Shown here: one piece after another, positions 62,701 to 64,000 of the stretch
Layout of the letters: each line of letters starts with the position of its first letter
How positions within the stretch are numbered: the stretch's first letter is position 1
Source of the DNA: Erigeron canadensis
Taxonomy: Eukaryota; Streptophyta; Magnoliopsida; Asterales; Asteraceae
Length of the DNA stretch: 64,000 bases
Reading direction: 5' to 3'
NCBI RefSeq assembly: GCF_010389155.1
Contig: NC_057761.1
Location: 53,876,587 to 53,940,586 of the forward strand
Notes under the pieces: generated by a model
The model's database searches: none
What the model was told of the DNA's origin: nothing
Seen by the model: the letters and a program-made list of their open reading frames with translations, nothing else
Translations under genes and position numbers: made by a program

Positions 62701-63821
62701 TTCTCTTCTCAGCTAATAGTTGTAATGGCTTCCCACTGCTACTTGGTTGGTTCTTCTGGGGAGCTTTTTGTTGAATATCTTGTACAACACTGTGCCATGT
62801 CAGATCAAGAAATAGACGACCTTGTGACCTCAAGGGATTCATTTAATCCCACACAGTTTTATTATTCATTTCAGCAGAAGAGATCAGAGGTTTGTGTTAG
62901 AGTGAAGTCCACTAATTTATGTGGAATTTTCAAGTGTTAGTTTAAAGTCCACCAAGTGGTGTGATTTACACCGTTTCTTTCAGGTAAAAATTGGGGCCGT
63001 TCTTCCAACAGAGTTAAGGGCTATATGTGAAAAAGGTCTCCTTTTAATAACCATTACTATTCCTGAAATGGAGGTAAAGTTAAGTTGAACTTTGACGAAT
63101 TGTCCTGATATTCCCTTTACATTCTGATATCATATGATTGAGATTATATGATTTTTGTTAATTTATTTATTAAAGTTACAAATATGATGTCTTCTTTATT
63201 ATATGCCTAGCTCTATAAATGGTTACAAAATCAATTTATATATCTTGTGTATAATAATCAAAAGAAGAAGTCTGAATCAAAAGTTGACAAGAACATGTAT
63301 GTAAATTTGCAGCATGTTCTTTGGCCATTTATGTTGAAGATGATTATACCTCGTTTATACACTGGTGCAGTTGCCACGGTAATGCTAAGTCTATCTTATA
63401 TCTGACTATATGCTAAAGGTCTCAAATGCATATTTTCTAAACCAATTATGGACATTGAATGTCATTTTTAATCTTTTAACATATACGTGCTTCTTACTAA
63501 TTCTGAATGAAATGTCGTGACATTCTAGAATAATTGAACATTTTGTCATTTTTACAGGTTTGCAGATGTATATCAGATATGTGCAGGAATAGATCTCTAC
63601 ATAATGATAAAATGATTCGTGAATGTAGAACTCGTGTTGATATTCCACGACCTGAGGTACTTCTTGAACATAGATACTTGCAGGCCTTTGTATCTTGTAT
63701 TGTCCCAAAAAGAAATTGAAAACTATTGTTTACAAATGTAAACCAGGAACTCTTTGCACGCCTTGTAGTGCTCCTTCACAATCCTCTCGCAAGGGAGCAG
63801 CTGGCCACTCAAATTCTGACA
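53738..63821 (+). CDS. SGR6: HEAT-repeat protein SGR6 (SHOOT GRAVITROPISM 6, MROH1-like), 5' part
   Basis: In Arabidopsis SGR6 acts on vacuolar membrane dynamics in early shoot gravitropism; animal relatives are MROH1. Exons: 53738-53777, 53891-53981, 54085-54139, 54944-55075, 55190-55261, 56056-56146, 56255-56350, 56455-56533, 56626-56689, 56854-56957, 57053-57158, 57287-57376, 57753-57830, 57913-57980, 62531-62630, 62713-62889, 62984-63073, 63313-63378, 63558-63656, 63747-63821. All are GT-AG and in phase for 591 codons; the window ends before the rest (family about 1700 residues). It starts [20 protein letters not shown]. Diagnostic stretches are [53 protein letters not shown] and [13 protein letters not shown]. 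Repeated amphipathic helix pairs fit HEAT repeats; no catalytic motif or transmembrane segment is seen. Intron 14 (4.55 kb) is inflated by an LTR element. Confidence 0.93.
54585..54730 (-). mobile_element. tRNA-derived SINE, family S2, copy 2, in SGR6 intron 3
   Basis: On the minus strand: box B GGGTTCGAGGCCC, GGGGTGGATTAATAGG, GAGTCTCAGGTTTCATCC, then AATTTAGGAGTAGCAGTAG. Same order as 34862-35035, antisense to the gene. Confidence 0.65.
54741..54753. repeat. short (CA)n tract
   Basis: Six or so CA dinucleotides next to the SINE in SGR6 intron 3. Confidence 0.7.
55929..55972. repeat. GA-rich tract
   Basis: GAGGGAGAGGGAGAAG followed by (GA)n within SGR6 intron 5. Confidence 0.7.
58184..58566 (-). 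repeat. 3' LTR of the SGR6 intron element
   Basis: Ends TGTTAGGAAC...CCCCAACA; contains TTTAACGTGGCATCTCACAC. Confidence 0.88.
59825..59849. repeat. poly-C/poly-T tract
   Basis: A run of about 14 C followed by about 9 T inside the LTR element. Length in the assembly may be unreliable. Confidence 0.85.
60153..60815 (-). repeat. insert-like block with minus-strand TATA and bZIP-type palindromes
   Basis: Flanked by ATTGT on both sides, possibly a target duplication. A minus-strand GTATAAATAC lies at 60404-60413; upstream of it (higher coordinates) are two TGACGTCA boxes, at 60495-60502 within a perfect 24-bp palindrome (60487-60510) and at 60528-60535. This resembles an LTR promoter, but the ends are not TG...CA in a way that matches the duplication, so the class is left open. 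Confidence 0.4.
61220..61601 (-). repeat. 5' LTR of the SGR6 intron element
   Basis: Partner of 58184-58566, nearly identical; lies on the primer-site side. Confidence 0.88.
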
Positions 63822-63844
63822 GTAAGTTTATTTTATTTTTGTAA

Positions 63845-63960
63845 GACAAAAGGCACCCTCCTAAATCACCTATTATTTACACCAATTTTCTCAAGTGAGA
63901 CTTGAACCCAACACCTCTTGTTTGAATGGCTACACCGCTAGGCTAAAAGCCCTATGGTTC
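63845..63960 (-). mobile_element. tRNA-derived SINE in SGR6 intron 20
   Basis: On the minus strand: box A TTTTAGCCTAGCGGTGTAGCC and box B GGGTTCAAGTCTC at tRNA-like spacing, then CACTTGAGAAAATTGG. It lies just after exon 20 and antisense to SGR6. Confidence 0.6.
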
Positions 63961-64000
63961 TCCATTACTACATATTTAGATAGGTAATCAAGCTAGACAT

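Noticed and set aside
53738..63821. First thought: MMS19, another plant HEAT-repeat protein
   Set aside because: The N-terminal [21 protein letters not shown] and CWCQACWQY stretches match SGR6/MROH1, not MMS19.

Overview
The window is AT-rich nuclear DNA from a flowering plant. Evidence: GT-AG introns throughout, plant-type gene families, and dense Helitrons, MITEs, tRNA-derived SINEs, LINE tails and LTR elements. A eudicot is clear; the repeat families look like those of Asteraceae, but that is an impression, not a proof. No bacterial-type feature, CRISPR array or rRNA is present. Gene identities rest on protein motifs recognised from memory; exon limits were read by hand from splice sites and reading-phase agreement, not from transcripts.

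Four protein-coding genes are supported. (1) 2399-7525, minus strand: a MORN-repeat phosphatidylinositol-4-phosphate 5-kinase closest to Arabidopsis PIP5K9, 8 coding exons, 814 residues, with a probable leader intron reaching 8485. (2) 38878-47221, plus: a WD40 protein of the WDR3/UTP12 (Dip2) family of the small-subunit processome, 12 exons, 961 residues, with telo-box and site II motifs in its promoter. (3) 48343-51194, plus: a six-exon, 242-residue basic protein that I do not recognise. (4) 53738-63821 and beyond, plus: the first 591 codons of a HEAT-repeat protein of the SGR6/MROH1 family, cut by the window end.

Between genes 1 and 2 lies about 30 kb without a conventional gene. It holds a small transposon-related cluster (11.5-13.3 kb: one SANT/NAM-like ORF and two divergent related reading frames, each broken by one stop codon), a repeat unit with two arrays of short palindromes (13.3-14.7 kb), two Helitrons almost end to end (28.4-30.5 kb), several mini-Helitrons, a hAT-type MITE with a perfect 8-bp target duplication, Stowaway-like MITEs, a 5'-truncated LINE and several SINEs.

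The introns are also colonised. WDR3 intron 2 and SGR6 intron 14 each carry a complete non-coding LTR element with a 5-bp target duplication. Both belong to the same TGTTGGG...CCTAACA type and lie antisense to the host gene; an LTR remnant of the same type sits in PIP5K9 intron 5. The exons on either side still join in phase, so the host genes appear intact. The four genes show no obvious functional link to one another: phosphoinositide signalling, ribosome assembly, an unknown, and vacuole/gravitropism-linked HEAT protein.
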